Positions 8,655-17,180 of a stretch of 41,301 nt of DNA are shown here, piece after piece. A program made the translations under genes and the position numbers. Position 1 is the first letter of the stretch. Every line of letters starts with the position of its first letter. The notes beneath the pieces are model-generated. The model was not told the DNA's origin. It worked only from the letters and a program-made list of their open reading frames with translations, and ran no database searches. Where the stretch lies: assembly GCA_024229695.1 (NCBI GenBank), contig JAAESD010000121.1, positions 1 to 41,301 of the forward strand. The letters run 5' to 3'. This DNA is from a bacterium. GTDB taxonomy: Bacteria; Krumholzibacteriota; Krumholzibacteriia; LZORAL124-64-63.

Positions 8655-8960
8655 ATGATTAGTTATTTAGCAATGGCAACAGGTGGTTCCGGCGGAGAAT
8701 CAAATCCAATGTTCTTTTTTGGTTATATAGCTCTGATGTTTGGTGTGTTTTATTTTCTGATTCTCAGACCAAATGCAAAGCGTCAAAAGGATCACAAAGC
8801 AATGTTGGGCGCAGTGCAAAAAGGTGACAAGATTGTTACAAATGGTGGTCTGATTGTAACTGTACTCAATGTCAAAGAAGATAAACTTGTCTGTACAATT
8901 GCTGATGGAATCAAGGTTGAGATTGCCAGGAATGCTGTTAGTTCAGTAATACGGGATTAA
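8655..8960 (+). CDS. yajC: Preprotein translocase accessory subunit YajC
   Basis: 101 residues. One membrane segment (about 18-39, ending FYFLILRPNAKRQKDH) is followed by a cytoplasmic domain with the family block GDKIVTNGGLIVTV. YajC joins SecDF at the Sec translocon. AGGAGGT precedes the ATG with a somewhat long gap (about 11 bases). secD and secF, which often follow, are absent here; def follows instead. Confidence 0.96.
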   Translation: MISYLAMATGGSGGESNPMFFFGYIALMFGVFYFLILRPNAKRQKDHKAMLGAVQKGDKIVTNGGLIVTVLNVKEDKLVCTIADGIKVEIARNAVSSVIRD

Positions 8961-8964
8961 CCTG

Positions 8965-9462
8965 ATGCATCTGCGATACTTTGGTGACTCTGTATTGCGG
9001 ACGAAATGTTTGGATATTGAGTGTTTTGACCAAAGCCTCACAGAATTCACCGAGTCGATGATCAAGGTGATGCGAGAAAAAGATGGAGTGGGGCTTGCTG
9101 CTCCGCAGGTTGGGGATAACCGCCGAATTGTGATTGTACTCCCGCCTGGTAAATCAAAACCGCTAATAATGATTAACCCTGTTGTCACCAGTAAAAGTGA
9201 GAGCAGGGTTGTTTATGAAGAGGGGTGCTTGTCTTTTCCTGGAATGTATGAAGATGTCGCGAGACCATCAGAAATTTCTGTGCAGTATTGTGACCTCAGT
9301 GGACAGAAATTTGAATTGAATGCTGAAGGAATGCTTGCTCGAATTATTCTGCACGAGCTTGATCATCTGGACGGGAAGCTCTTTATTGACCATCTTCATT
9401 GGTGGACCAGGTTTTCGCTAACGACACAATTGCGGATGAAACTAATTTTCAATCGAGGATAG
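8965..9462 (+). CDS. def: Peptide deformylase
   Basis: 165 residues; removes the N-formyl group from nascent proteins. All three metal/catalytic motifs are present: GVGLAAPQ (41-48), EGCLS with metal ligand Cys88, and HELDH with His130, Glu131 and His134. It starts 4 bases after yajC and precedes fmt, the enzyme that adds the formyl group to initiator tRNA. Confidence 0.97.
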   Translation: MHLRYFGDSVLRTKCLDIECFDQSLTEFTESMIKVMREKDGVGLAAPQVGDNRRIVIVLPPGKSKPLIMINPVVTSKSESRVVYEEGCLSFPGMYEDVARPSEISVQYCDLSGQKFELNAEGMLARIILHELDHLDGKLFIDHLHWWTRFSLTTQLRMKLIFNRG

Positions 9463-9467
9463 TCTTT

Positions 9468-10403
9468 ATGAAAATAGTATTTATGGGTTCTCCCGAATTC
9501 TCAGTTCCCTCTCTAGAGGCTCTGGTGGAAGCTCGCTTCAATGTGTCACTTGTTGTAACACAGCCGGATCGGCAAAAAGGCCGTGGTCAGAAGGTAGTTG
9601 AAACCCCTATAAAAACTTATGCACGTCAAGTGAAAGTACCTGTCATTGAGTGGGGTCGCGATAACAAGAGACAAGTAGTACAACAGGTACTGGATGAAAA
9701 ACCGGATGCCATTGTAGTTGTTGCTTTTGGCCATATTCTCAGGCGTGAACTGCTGGATGCTCCAAAATACGGGTGTATAAATGTACACGCATCGTTGTTG
9801 CCACGCTGGAGAGGTGTTTCTCCGGTTCATTACAGTATTCTTCATGGTGATAACTGGACTGGTGTAACAATCATGAAGATGGACGCTGGTGTTGATACTG
9901 GACCAATGTTGTCACAGCATGCAGTTGCCATCGACCCTGAAGAAACTTCAGGAGATCTACTTGGCAGGTTAGCTGGTGTTGGTGCAGACAAACTTGTTAT
10001 GACATTGCGTGACCTCGAGAACGAAAAAATCGAAGCTGAACCTCAGGGGCAAATTGGTGCAGTCTATGCCCCAAAATTAAACAGATCACTTTCACCCATC
10101 AGATGGGGCAGAGAAGTTGTTTATGTTCATAATCAGATCAGAGGCTTGCAGCCTTGGCCTGGTGCAACAACTTTCCTGAATGGCAAGCAGTTAAAAATTA
10201 TATCGGCGAGACCATATTCTTTTGATACACAAGATGTAGAACCTGGGACAATCATTGCCGCTGATGAAGACGGAATCAGGGTTGGTTGCGGTGAAGGAGT
10301 TTTGCTCATTACTGTGTTGCAGAATCCAGGTAAACGTCCAATGACAGCTGCGGAATATCTTCGTGGTTACAAAGTTGAACCCGGGACATTACTTACATCA
10401 TGA
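9468..10403 (+). CDS. fmt: Methionyl-tRNA formyltransferase
   Basis: 311 residues. The formyltransferase domain has the N-terminus MKIVFMGSPEFSVP, the catalytic triad Asn105, His107 (NVHASLLPRWRG) and Asp143 (DAGVDTGP), and a C-terminal OB-like domain. I chose the ATG at 9468 (GAGG upstream, five bases after the def stop); a start at 9399 would lie inside def. The last codons overlap the rsmB start (ATGA). Confidence 0.97.
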   Translation: MKIVFMGSPEFSVPSLEALVEARFNVSLVVTQPDRQKGRGQKVVETPIKTYARQVKVPVIEWGRDNKRQVVQQVLDEKPDAIVVVAFGHILRRELLDAPKYGCINVHASLLPRWRGVSPVHYSILHGDNWTGVTIMKMDAGVDTGPMLSQHAVAIDPEETSGDLLGRLAGVGADKLVMTLRDLENEKIEAEPQGQIGAVYAPKLNRSLSPIRWGREVVYVHNQIRGLQPWPGATTFLNGKQLKIISARPYSFDTQDVEPGTIIAADEDGIRVGCGEGVLLITVLQNPGKRPMTAAEYLRGYKVEPGTLLTS

Positions 10404-11704
10404 GTTCCGATGCCAGAGTAAAAGCCTATGATGTACTGTCGATTGTTGAAGAAGGGGAACTGCTTGATGCTGCTCTTTCCTCACAATTGAATGCTCTGGA
10501 TTCCAGGCAGGATAAATCCTTTTTGGCAGAATTAGTCAAAGGCACTGCCCGATACACAGGCAGATATGATTACCTGATCGATAAATTCACGAAGCGCAGT
10601 CCTGATCCCTCAATAAGAATATTATTGCGACTTGGGATGTATCAGCTTTTCAACTGTAATTCTGTACCTGATTACGCAGCAGTAAACGAGACTGTCAATG
10701 CTGCGCGAAAAGTCGGGTTTCATAAGGTATCGTCATTTATCAATGCTGTTTTGCAGAATGTACGCCGAACAGTTGAAAGTGATCCGCAGGGGCTGATAGG
10801 TCTGTTCCCTTCTCCTGAAAAGGAGCCGCAGCAATACCTGACTACATGGTATTCTCATCCGGAATGGATGGTTAAGCGTTGGCTGGAAAAATTCTCGTTT
10901 GCCGATTGTGAAAAACTTTGCGCGCATAATAATTGTCCAGCGCATTTGACACTACACCTGAATCCGGAATTGGATCGAGCAGAACTATTCTCATATTTTG
11001 AGAAACATGAGATAGAGTATTATGAATCGGATCTGGTTTCATCTGCAGTTATTATAAAAAGCAGATTGGCCCGGGATGGCATTAATGACTTGCTGTCGGA
11101 GTTTGCGCAGGTAATAGTTCAAGATCAATCTGTACAGTCTGCAATGGATCATTTCAGCTCCCATATTAGCGGAAATATTTTAGATATGTGCGCTGCTCCT
11201 GGAGGCAAAACTGTCAATATGCTTTGGCGAATGCCTGCTGATGCAACTTTGGTTGCAATGGATTCAGTGAAAAAGCGGCTGGTCAAAGTTGTTGATAATC
11301 TGGCAAGAGTTGGAGAGTCTGATACTCCTTTGCTGGTTGCCGATGGGCTGAGAATGCCTTTTTCAGATAGTGCTTATGATACAATACTTTTAGATGGACC
11401 ATGTTCAGGTACTGGTGTAATAAGGCATCACCCTGAAGGTCGTTGGCAGCTGACTGAGAAGAGAATTCTTAATAGTGGCGAAATGCTTTTTCAATTGGCA
11501 CAAAATGCAGTCGACATTCTGACACCTGGTGGTAAACTTCTTTATGCGACATGTTCCTTGGAACCTGAAGAGAATGAAATTGTAATTAAGAGATTGGTAG
11601 AAAAGAACAGTCAATTGTCTGTTGTAGAAAAAGGACGATACTGGTTACCTCAAACTGATGGTGCCGACGGCTTTTTTGCAGCAATTGTAACCAAGGTGAA
11701 ATAA
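10400..11704 (+). CDS. rsmB: 16S rRNA m5C967 methyltransferase RsmB
   Basis: 434 residues. An N-terminal NusB-like domain (about 1-135) precedes an RsmF/RsmB-type methyltransferase domain. The SAM loop is MCAAPGGKT (263-271); the two cysteines of this enzyme class are Cys335 in DGPCSGTG and Cys385 in ATCSLEPEEN, the latter being the nucleophile position. It starts within the fmt stop, in the common def-fmt-rsmB order. Confidence 0.96.
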   Translation: MSSDARVKAYDVLSIVEEGELLDAALSSQLNALDSRQDKSFLAELVKGTARYTGRYDYLIDKFTKRSPDPSIRILLRLGMYQLFNCNSVPDYAAVNETVNAARKVGFHKVSSFINAVLQNVRRTVESDPQGLIGLFPSPEKEPQQYLTTWYSHPEWMVKRWLEKFSFADCEKLCAHNNCPAHLTLHLNPELDRAELFSYFEKHEIEYYESDLVSSAVIIKSRLARDGINDLLSEFAQVIVQDQSVQSAMDHFSSHISGNILDMCAAPGGKTVNMLWRMPADATLVAMDSVKKRLVKVVDNLARVGESDTPLLVADGLRMPFSDSAYDTILLDGPCSGTGVIRHHPEGRWQLTEKRILNSGEMLFQLAQNAVDILTPGGKLLYATCSLEPEENEIVIKRLVEKNSQLSVVEKGRYWLPQTDGADGFFAAIVTKVK

Positions 11705-12430
11705 ATGACATTGCGGCGATATCTGATTTCTTTGTTTGGAGCAGTAATGCTGACAGTTGCTGTCGGTTTATTTATTCATTCTATTGTCATTCCGAGAATT
11801 ATTCATAAAAACAGACAAGTTAGAGTTCCCAATGTACTTGAAATGACGGTCGATGACGCAACTGAAGTTACATCCAATTCCAAGCTTCAGCTTAAAGTTA
11901 TTCGTAGTGAGCCTCATCCATCGTTGCCAGTAGGTGCAATTATGGAACAAGCTCCGGTTGCTGGGTCATTAGTCAGAGAGGGCAGGCCACTGGCAGTTGT
12001 TTGCAGCAATGGGCCGCATGCAACAAATGTCCCGCTGTTGTCCGGGCTCAATCAGCACAAGGCAGAGAGCACAATCCAGCGTGAGTCTTTCAAAGTTGGA
12101 ACAATCAGTAAACTTAAAATTGATGGAGCAGCAACTTCGGCTGTCGCCTGGCAGTATCCATCACCAACTCAAAGGCTTCAAAAAGGCGAGTCTGTTGATA
12201 TCGTTATTGCAGAACCGGTGGAGCTTACTTCATATTGTATGCCTGATTTGACAGGACAAACAATTTATTCTGCTCGGGCAAAGGTTGAATTAGCAGGGTG
12301 TGCAATTGCACCTGTTAAATATGAGCGACGACCAAATTTGAAACCTAATACAGTAATCGACCAAAATCCTGCTCCTGGAAGCAGGGTAATAAAAGGAGAA
12401 ACCATTGAGCTGGTTGCCTCAACAAGGTGA
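11705..12430 (+). CDS. Membrane-anchored protein with three PASTA domains
   Basis: 241 residues. A short cytoplasmic start (MTLRRY) and one membrane helix (about 8-30) are followed by three PASTA repeats: VRVPNVLEMTVDDA..., a second at about 104-172, and YCMPDLTGQTIYSARAKVE... to the end, each closing with a (Q)NPAPGS-like or EQAPVAGS-like turn. PASTA domains bind peptidoglycan fragments. There is no kinase or transpeptidase domain, so this is a stand-alone PASTA protein of unknown role. It follows rsmB with no gap, and its last 26 bases overlap rpe. Confidence 0.92.
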   Translation: MTLRRYLISLFGAVMLTVAVGLFIHSIVIPRIIHKNRQVRVPNVLEMTVDDATEVTSNSKLQLKVIRSEPHPSLPVGAIMEQAPVAGSLVREGRPLAVVCSNGPHATNVPLLSGLNQHKAESTIQRESFKVGTISKLKIDGAATSAVAWQYPSPTQRLQKGESVDIVIAEPVELTSYCMPDLTGQTIYSARAKVELAGCAIAPVKYERRPNLKPNTVIDQNPAPGSRVIKGETIELVASTR

Positions 12431-13079
12431 GACAGTAGTTGCGCCATCACTTCTTGCCGCAGATTTCAGTAACCTGGATCAAGAGCTGCATAAACTTGCA
12501 GAAGCAGGTGCCGACATCTTTCATCTTGATATTATGGATGGGCATTTTGTACCCAACATCACGATGGGTCCTTTTATTATAAAAGCTATTCGTAAAAGTA
12601 CTGACTTGTTCCTTGATGCACATCTGATGATTAGTCGGCCGGATTTATATATCGATAGATTTATTGATTCTGGAGTGGACGCAATTACAGTGCATGTGGA
12701 ATGTGATTCTCAAATCGATGCTGTACTGAAGCAAATCCGCTCCCATGGCAAACGGACCGGGATTTCTCTGAAACCTGGAACCGCCATCGATAAGATAGCT
12801 CCTTATCTGTCAGAGGTTGATCTTATTTTGGTTATGTCGGTTGAACCAGGTTTTGGCGGACAAAGTTTTGATGAATCTGCTGTTGATAAAATTGCTGAAT
12901 TACACCGATTGCGTAGCGAAAACGACTGGAACTACGTGATATCGGTTGATGGTGGAATCAATGCTGACACTGGAAATGACTGTGTTAAGGCAGGGGCAGA
13001 TGTCCTGATTTCTGGTTCATGGTTGATAAATAGTGATAATATGCCTGAACGTATGTCAAAATTAGCCTCTTTGAAGTAG
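12405..13079 (+). CDS. rpe: Ribulose-phosphate 3-epimerase
   Basis: 224 residues; interconverts ribulose-5-P and xylulose-5-P. Signatures are VAPSLLAADF, the metal and catalytic segments HLDIMDGHFVPNITMG and DAHLMI, VMSVEPGFGGQSF, and SVDGGIN with the phosphate loop GADVLISGSW. The start is a TTG at 12405 with AGGAG at 12394-12398; no ATG fits before the conserved VAPS. This start lies inside the PASTA gene, so the two genes are translationally coupled. Confidence 0.95.
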   Translation: MSWLPQQGETVVAPSLLAADFSNLDQELHKLAEAGADIFHLDIMDGHFVPNITMGPFIIKAIRKSTDLFLDAHLMISRPDLYIDRFIDSGVDAITVHVECDSQIDAVLKQIRSHGKRTGISLKPGTAIDKIAPYLSEVDLILVMSVEPGFGGQSFDESAVDKIAELHRLRSENDWNYVISVDGGINADTGNDCVKAGADVLISGSWLINSDNMPERMSKLASLK

Positions 13080-13108
13080 AATTCGAGAGTCATAATTGTA
13101 AGATTACC

Positions 13109-13137
13109 TTGATTTAGCGATGATAATTAACTATTCT
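13109..13137 (+). promoter_or_regulatory. Candidate promoter for ffh-rpsP cluster
   Basis: TTGATT (13109-13114), a 17-base spacer and TATTCT (13132-13137) in the 142-base gap after rpe. It is weak by E. coli standards, but the -10 has the TAnTnT form seen in other candidate promoters of this window. Confidence 0.35.
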
Positions 13138-13221
13138 GTCGGACTGCGGCTAAATTGGCACGGTGTATTAGTATGCCTGTCAGTAGTCTTTTTGTGTCAT
13201 ATTTGCTAAGGTGGCTTGTAA

Positions 13222-14556
13222 GTGTTTCAGGAGCTGACTAAACGACTTGACGGCGTGATGCGTAAGCTGGCCGGTCAGCAGGAACTTAGCGAAGAAAACA
13301 TAAATGAAGCTTTGCGAGAAGTCCGTTTGGCTCTCCTGGAAGCAGACGTTAACTATAAGGTCGCAAAGCAGTTTATTGCTGCAGTGAAGGAAAAAGCTAC
13401 TGGTCTCAAGGTGCTGGAAGATCTTACTCCTGCGCAACAAGTAGTCAGTATTGTTCGCGATGAATTGATAGATCTTCTTGGTGGTGACACCAGAGAATTA
13501 AATCTGACCGGTACCCCAATCGCAACTGTCATGGTTATGGGGTTACAGGGAAGTGGTAAAACAACTTTCTGCGCCAAGCTTGCAAACAAGCTGGTTAAAG
13601 AGGGAAGAAAACCACTTCTGGTTGCTGCAGACATTTACAGGCCTGCTGCAATTGACCAGTTGGAGACTTTGGCAGGCTCAATTGATGTTCCAGTTCATAG
13701 CGACAGGGAACGCAATAACGCTGCACAGATTGTCAAGATTGCGCATCGTCGGGCAAAAGATAAGGGATGCGATACACTGATTGTTGATACAGCAGGTCGC
13801 CTGCATATCGACGAAGTGTTGATGGAGGAGTTATCCTCTATAAATAAAATGGTTGAAATGGACGAAAAGCTTTTCGTCATTGATGCTATGATTGGTCAGG
13901 AAGCGGTTAATATTGCCGCAGAATTTGAACAGCAGGTTGGTTTTGATGGAGCTGTTCTGACCAAGATGGATGGAGATGCCCGCGGTGGTGCGGCTCTGTC
14001 GGTTCTGGAAGTTACAGGTAAACCGGTCAAATTTGTATCGACTGGTGAAAAAGTTGAAGACCTGGAGCTGTTTCATCCTGATCGGATGGCTGGAAGAATC
14101 CTTGGCATGGGTGATATGCTCACCCTGATTGAACAGGCCGAGGATAAAATGGACTTGGGTGATACTGAAGATTTAGCTGAACGGATGATGTCCAACCAGT
14201 TCACTCTGGAAGACTTTCAGAAGCAGATTCGGCAGGTAAGAAAACTTGGTCCAATGCAGAGTGTTATGAAAATGCTCCCCGGAATGTCAGGGAACATGTT
14301 AGATAAAGCCAACATTGATGAAGGCCAGATGAATCGTACTGAGGCCATTATCAATTCGATGACAAAGCAGGAACGTACTAAGCCGGAATTAATCAATGGC
14401 TCAAGGCGTAAACGCATTGCTCGAGGAAGTGGCACAAATGTTTCGCAGGTCAATAAATTGCTGAAGCAGTTTCGGGATATGCGAAGGATGATGAAACAGA
14501 TTAACGAAGCTGGCGGGATGGAAAATTTTGCTAGCCGTTTTATGGGCGGAAACTAA
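13222..14556 (+). CDS. ffh: Signal recognition particle protein Ffh
   Basis: 444 residues; SRP54 GTPase that binds signal sequences and 4.5S RNA. The N domain (LREVRLALLEADVNYKV) is followed by the G domain with P-loop GLQGSGKTT (107-115), DTAGR and TKMDGDARGGAAL, then the methionine-rich M domain (MLPGMSGN, and the RNA-binding helix block RIARGSGTNVSQVNKLLKQF). GTG start with AAGGTGG upstream at normal distance. It heads the ribosomal cluster with rpsP. Confidence 0.98.
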   Translation: MFQELTKRLDGVMRKLAGQQELSEENINEALREVRLALLEADVNYKVAKQFIAAVKEKATGLKVLEDLTPAQQVVSIVRDELIDLLGGDTRELNLTGTPIATVMVMGLQGSGKTTFCAKLANKLVKEGRKPLLVAADIYRPAAIDQLETLAGSIDVPVHSDRERNNAAQIVKIAHRRAKDKGCDTLIVDTAGRLHIDEVLMEELSSINKMVEMDEKLFVIDAMIGQEAVNIAAEFEQQVGFDGAVLTKMDGDARGGAALSVLEVTGKPVKFVSTGEKVEDLELFHPDRMAGRILGMGDMLTLIEQAEDKMDLGDTEDLAERMMSNQFTLEDFQKQIRQVRKLGPMQSVMKMLPGMSGNMLDKANIDEGQMNRTEAIINSMTKQERTKPELINGSRRKRIARGSGTNVSQVNKLLKQFRDMRRMMKQINEAGGMENFASRFMGGN

Positions 14557-14567
14557 TCCGCATTTAG

Positions 14568-14586
14568 CCCAATTATACTAGTTGGG
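14568..14586 (+). other. Small hairpin upstream of rpsP
   Basis: CCCAA (14568-14572) pairs with TTGGG (14582-14586); two further inner pairs (one G-U) are possible. No T-run follows, so it is not a standard terminator. It may shape the rpsP leader. Confidence 0.35.
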
Positions 14587-14617
14587 TAACTTGATACGAC
14601 ACACCCGGAGGTATCTA

Positions 14618-15268
14618 GTGTCGACAACAATCCGATTGACCCGAATGGGTCGCAAGCAGCGTCCGTTTTACAGACTGGTTGTCCTTGACAGCCGTAGCCG
14701 TCGTGATGGCGCTTATATCGCTAACCTCGGTAATTACGATCCATTTGGCGATCCGTATAAAGCTGAGTTTCACTCAAATGAGATTATTGAATGGCTGAAC
14801 AAGGGTGCAACTCTTAGCGATACCGCTAAGGCGCTTTTACAGCATGAAGGTATTCTCTATCGTTGGTCTCTTGAAAAACAGGGAATGGAAGCCGGCGAAG
14901 TAGCAACCAAAGTTGCTGAGTGGAAGAGTGAGCATGATCGTCGTGCAAGCGACAAAAAAGCTCAAGCAGAAGCAAAGATTGCTGCCAAAGCTAAAGCCGA
15001 AGCTGATGCTCTTGCTAAAGAAGAAGAGGAAAAAGCTAAAGCAGAGGCAGAGGCCAAAGCTGCGGAAGAAGCAGAAGCTCTTGCTAAAGAAGAAGCAGAA
15101 AAAGCTGAAGCTGCTGCTGCTGAAGAAGCTGCTGCTGCTGAAGAAGCTCCAGCTGAAGAAGCTCCAGCTGAAGAAGCTCCAGCTGAAGAAGCTCCAGCTG
15201 AAGAAGAGGCTCCTGCTGAAGAAGCTCCTGCAGAAGAAACTGAAGATAAACCTGCGGAAGATAGCTAA
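14618..15268 (+). CDS. rpsP: 30S ribosomal protein S16 with long Ala/Lys/Glu-rich C-terminal tail
   Basis: 216 residues, against 80-90 for a typical S16. Residues 1-85 are a normal S16 (TTIRLTRMGRKQRPFYRLVVLDSRSRRDG, LGNYDPFG, WLNKGATLSDTAK). From about residue 105 the chain becomes a charged helix-forming segment of K, A and E (AKAKAEADALAKEEEEK), then acidic APAEE repeats, ending KPAEDS. The GTG start at 14618 has GGAGGT upstream; an upstream TTG would add 12 non-conserved residues. khpA, rimM, trmD and rplS follow, as in many bacteria. Tails on S16 are known in several phyla but their role is unclear. Confidence 0.95.
   Translation: MSTTIRLTRMGRKQRPFYRLVVLDSRSRRDGAYIANLGNYDPFGDPYKAEFHSNEIIEWLNKGATLSDTAKALLQHEGILYRWSLEKQGMEAGEVATKVAEWKSEHDRRASDKKAQAEAKIAAKAKAEADALAKEEEEKAKAEAEAKAAEEAEALAKEEAEKAEAAAAEEAAAAEEAPAEEAPAEEAPAEEAPAEEEAPAEEAPAEETEDKPAEDS
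15140..15199 (+). repeat. Four exact 15-bp repeats in the rpsP tail
   Basis: The unit GAAGAAGCTCCAGCT (EEAPA) occurs four times without change at 15140-15199, followed by two or three diverged copies to about 15240. The DNA-level identity suggests recent slippage expansion or contraction. Confidence 0.88.
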
Positions 15269-15269
15269 A

Positions 15270-15518
15270 ATGTCTGTTGAAAAAGCACAGGAATTAGTTG
15301 CATTTATTGCAGTGAATCTGGTCGACAATCCAGACGATGTTGCCGTTCAGTCTGCAGAACGTGATGGGGAACATGTTTTCCTTTTGACAGTTCATCAGGA
15401 TGATCTTGGCAAAGTGATTGGCAAAGGCGGTCAAACCGCTAGATCAATCAGGTCTTTATTGCAGGCTATCGGTGCAGGATGTGACAAACAATTCGCACTT
15501 GAAATTGTTGACGATTAG
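15270..15518 (+). CDS. khpA: KH-domain RNA-binding protein KhpA
   Basis: 82 residues, the usual size of the KhpA/YlqC family. It contains one KH domain with the GxxG loop IGKGGQTARSIR (Gly51-Gly54). KhpA-type proteins bind RNA, often as a pair with KhpB. The ATG lies one base after the rpsP stop; GGAAG upstream is a weak binding site, so coupling to rpsP is likely. The frame is open upstream through the rpsP tail, but that is an artefact of the repeats. Confidence 0.93.
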   Translation: MSVEKAQELVAFIAVNLVDNPDDVAVQSAERDGEHVFLLTVHQDDLGKVIGKGGQTARSIRSLLQAIGAGCDKQFALEIVDD

Positions 15519-15527
15519 GAATTTGCG

Positions 15528-16058
15528 GTGACAGTTAATACCGACGATTTCATAATTATTGGCGATATAGTTAAAGCGGTGGGGCTTAAAGGTGAAATTA
15601 AGCTATACCCTTTGATAAATTGGTACGAGCCATTGCTGGATTCTGGATTCCTGATTTGGGAAAATGGAGAAAAGCTGGAGCTGCAAAAGTGGCGTATTAA
15701 TGGCCCATGTTATGCACTGAGCGTTAATGGGATTTCGTACCGTGATGAAGCAGAATCGATGGTTGGTCGGAAGGTGGGCTTCCTCCGGAGTAACTACCTT
15801 GATGATGACTTTCCCAAGCCGAATGATGGACTTCCGTTCAGGTATCTTGGACGAGATGTTGAAACTGTTGACGGCGAATTGATTGGTACTGTTTCAGAAG
15901 TCAGATTGCATGGTAATCAGTTCACGCTGCTTTTACCGTGGCAGGGAAGAACTGCGATGATACCTGCAGTTGAGCCTATTTTGAAATTAGAGGACAAACT
16001 TTCTGGTCCTTTAATTGTGGATTTGCCGGAAGGCTTGCTGGATGTCGCTGGAGATTAA
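15528..16058 (+). CDS. rimM: Ribosome maturation factor RimM
   Basis: 176 residues; assists 30S maturation, binding S19. The N-terminal RimM domain has GDIVKAVGLKGEIKLYPL and the C-terminal PRC-barrel has FRYLGRDVET...GTVSEVRLHGNQF and MIPAVEPILKLED. The GTG start has AGGA upstream. Its end overlaps trmD by 17 bases. Confidence 0.94.
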   Translation: MTVNTDDFIIIGDIVKAVGLKGEIKLYPLINWYEPLLDSGFLIWENGEKLELQKWRINGPCYALSVNGISYRDEAESMVGRKVGFLRSNYLDDDFPKPNDGLPFRYLGRDVETVDGELIGTVSEVRLHGNQFTLLLPWQGRTAMIPAVEPILKLEDKLSGPLIVDLPEGLLDVAGD

Positions 16059-16767
16059 AGTTCTGACGCTGTTTCCAGAAATGGTGCAAAAAGTCCTTGA
16101 GACAAGCATTACTGGCAGAGCAGCAAAACAGGGACTTGTTAATTACTCTGTGACTGATATCAGGGACTATGCGGTTAACAAGCATCGCACCGTTGATGAT
16201 TATCCTTACGGTGGCGGAGCTGGAATGATTATGATGGCACCTCCAATAGTGGATGCTGTCGAAGATCAGCGAGAAAACCTTGATGCACCGATATTGTTAA
16301 TGTCGCCACAAGGTGAAAAACTTGATGAAGAACTAGTGTTGGAATTGCTTCAACACTCTGAGGCTGCTGGTGAGTTAATTCTTATTTGCGGTCACTATAA
16401 AGGAATTGACCAACGGGTCGTCGATATTCTGAAACCACGAGAAGTCTCAATTGGAGATTTTGTTCTCACTGGTGGAGAATTACCGGCATTGGTAATTGTA
16501 GATGCAATTGTCCGCAGGATTCCTGGAGTCCTTGGTGACAGTGATTCAGCAGAAAGCGACAGCTTCACAGAATCACTTCAGGGCAAACTGGAATGCACCT
16601 GGTATACACGTCCACCTGAATACAGGGGACACGAGGTGCCGGAAGTATTGATTTCAGGGCATCATGCCAATATTGATAAATGGCGCGAAGAAGAGTCAAA
16701 TGAGAGAACGCAGGCAAGAAGGCCTGATTTATTAGATAGTGAAGATGGAAAGTCGCAACCGAAATAA
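16042..16767 (+). CDS. trmD: tRNA (guanine37-N1)-methyltransferase TrmD
   Basis: 241 residues. SPOUT-class enzyme that makes m1G37 and prevents frameshifting. Motifs: YPYGGGAGMIM (54-64), ILICGHYKGID, the knot loop IGDFVLTGGELPAL, and PGVLGDSDSAESDSF with the catalytic Asp. I chose ATG 16042 (GGAAGG eight bases upstream, within rimM), as the conserved part begins at LEIKVLTLFPEM. Confidence 0.97.
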   Translation: MSLEIKVLTLFPEMVQKVLETSITGRAAKQGLVNYSVTDIRDYAVNKHRTVDDYPYGGGAGMIMMAPPIVDAVEDQRENLDAPILLMSPQGEKLDEELVLELLQHSEAAGELILICGHYKGIDQRVVDILKPREVSIGDFVLTGGELPALVIVDAIVRRIPGVLGDSDSAESDSFTESLQGKLECTWYTRPPEYRGHEVPEVLISGHHANIDKWREEESNERTQARRPDLLDSEDGKSQPK

Positions 16768-16788
16768 GGTGTGACTATTTACAACAAT

Positions 16789-16809
16789 GATTGCTGTGTG
16801 ACAGCATTC
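16789..16809 (+). promoter_or_regulatory. Hairpin abutting the rplS ribosome binding site
   Basis: GATTGCTGT (16789-16797) pairs with ACAGCATTC (16801-16809) with one T-T mismatch and a GTG loop. The AGGAGG Shine-Dalgarno begins at the next base, 16810. Ribosomal protein L19 leaders exist in other phyla; this one could modulate rplS initiation, but nothing in the sequence proves it. Confidence 0.45.
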
Positions 16810-16820
16810 AGGAGGCCAAG

Positions 16821-17180
16821 ATGAGCAATATCATCGATTCAATCAGAAACGAGAACCTTCGTTCTGATTTACCAGAGTTTAGTATCGGCGACACAATTTG
16901 CTGTAAAATGCGAATTTCTGAAGCCGGTAAAACTCGAGTTCAGAACTATGAAGGTGTGCTGATAGCACGCCAGGGTACAGCCAACGAAGCATCACTAACT
17001 GTTAGGAAAATTTCCAATGGTGTTGCTGTTGAGCGTGTTATTCCTGTTGAGTCACCAAACCTGACAGGTATTGATGTAGTACGCCATGGTCGCATTCGCC
17101 GCGCCAAATTGTATTACTTGCGCAACCTTACTGGTCGTAAGGCACGTATTCGCGAAAAGTTTAAAACAAAACAATCATAA
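16821..17180 (+). CDS. rplS: 50S ribosomal protein L19
   Basis: 119 residues, normal length. Family blocks: FSIGDTICCKMRISEAGKTRVQNYEGVLIARQG, TVRKISNGVAVERVIPVESPNL, and GRIRRAKLYYLRNLTGRKARIRE. The ATG at 16821 has GGAGG six to eight bases upstream; the frame is open slightly upstream but lacks conservation. The TAA shares its last base with the rnhB ATG (TAATG). Confidence 0.98.
   Translation: MSNIIDSIRNENLRSDLPEFSIGDTICCKMRISEAGKTRVQNYEGVLIARQGTANEASLTVRKISNGVAVERVIPVESPNLTGIDVVRHGRIRRAKLYYLRNLTGRKARIREKFKTKQS

Noticed and set aside
14913..15269. Long open frame upstream of khpA, rich in Leu and Lys
   Set aside because: It is the frame-shifted reading of the rpsP tail repeats; khpA homology begins at the ATG at 15270.
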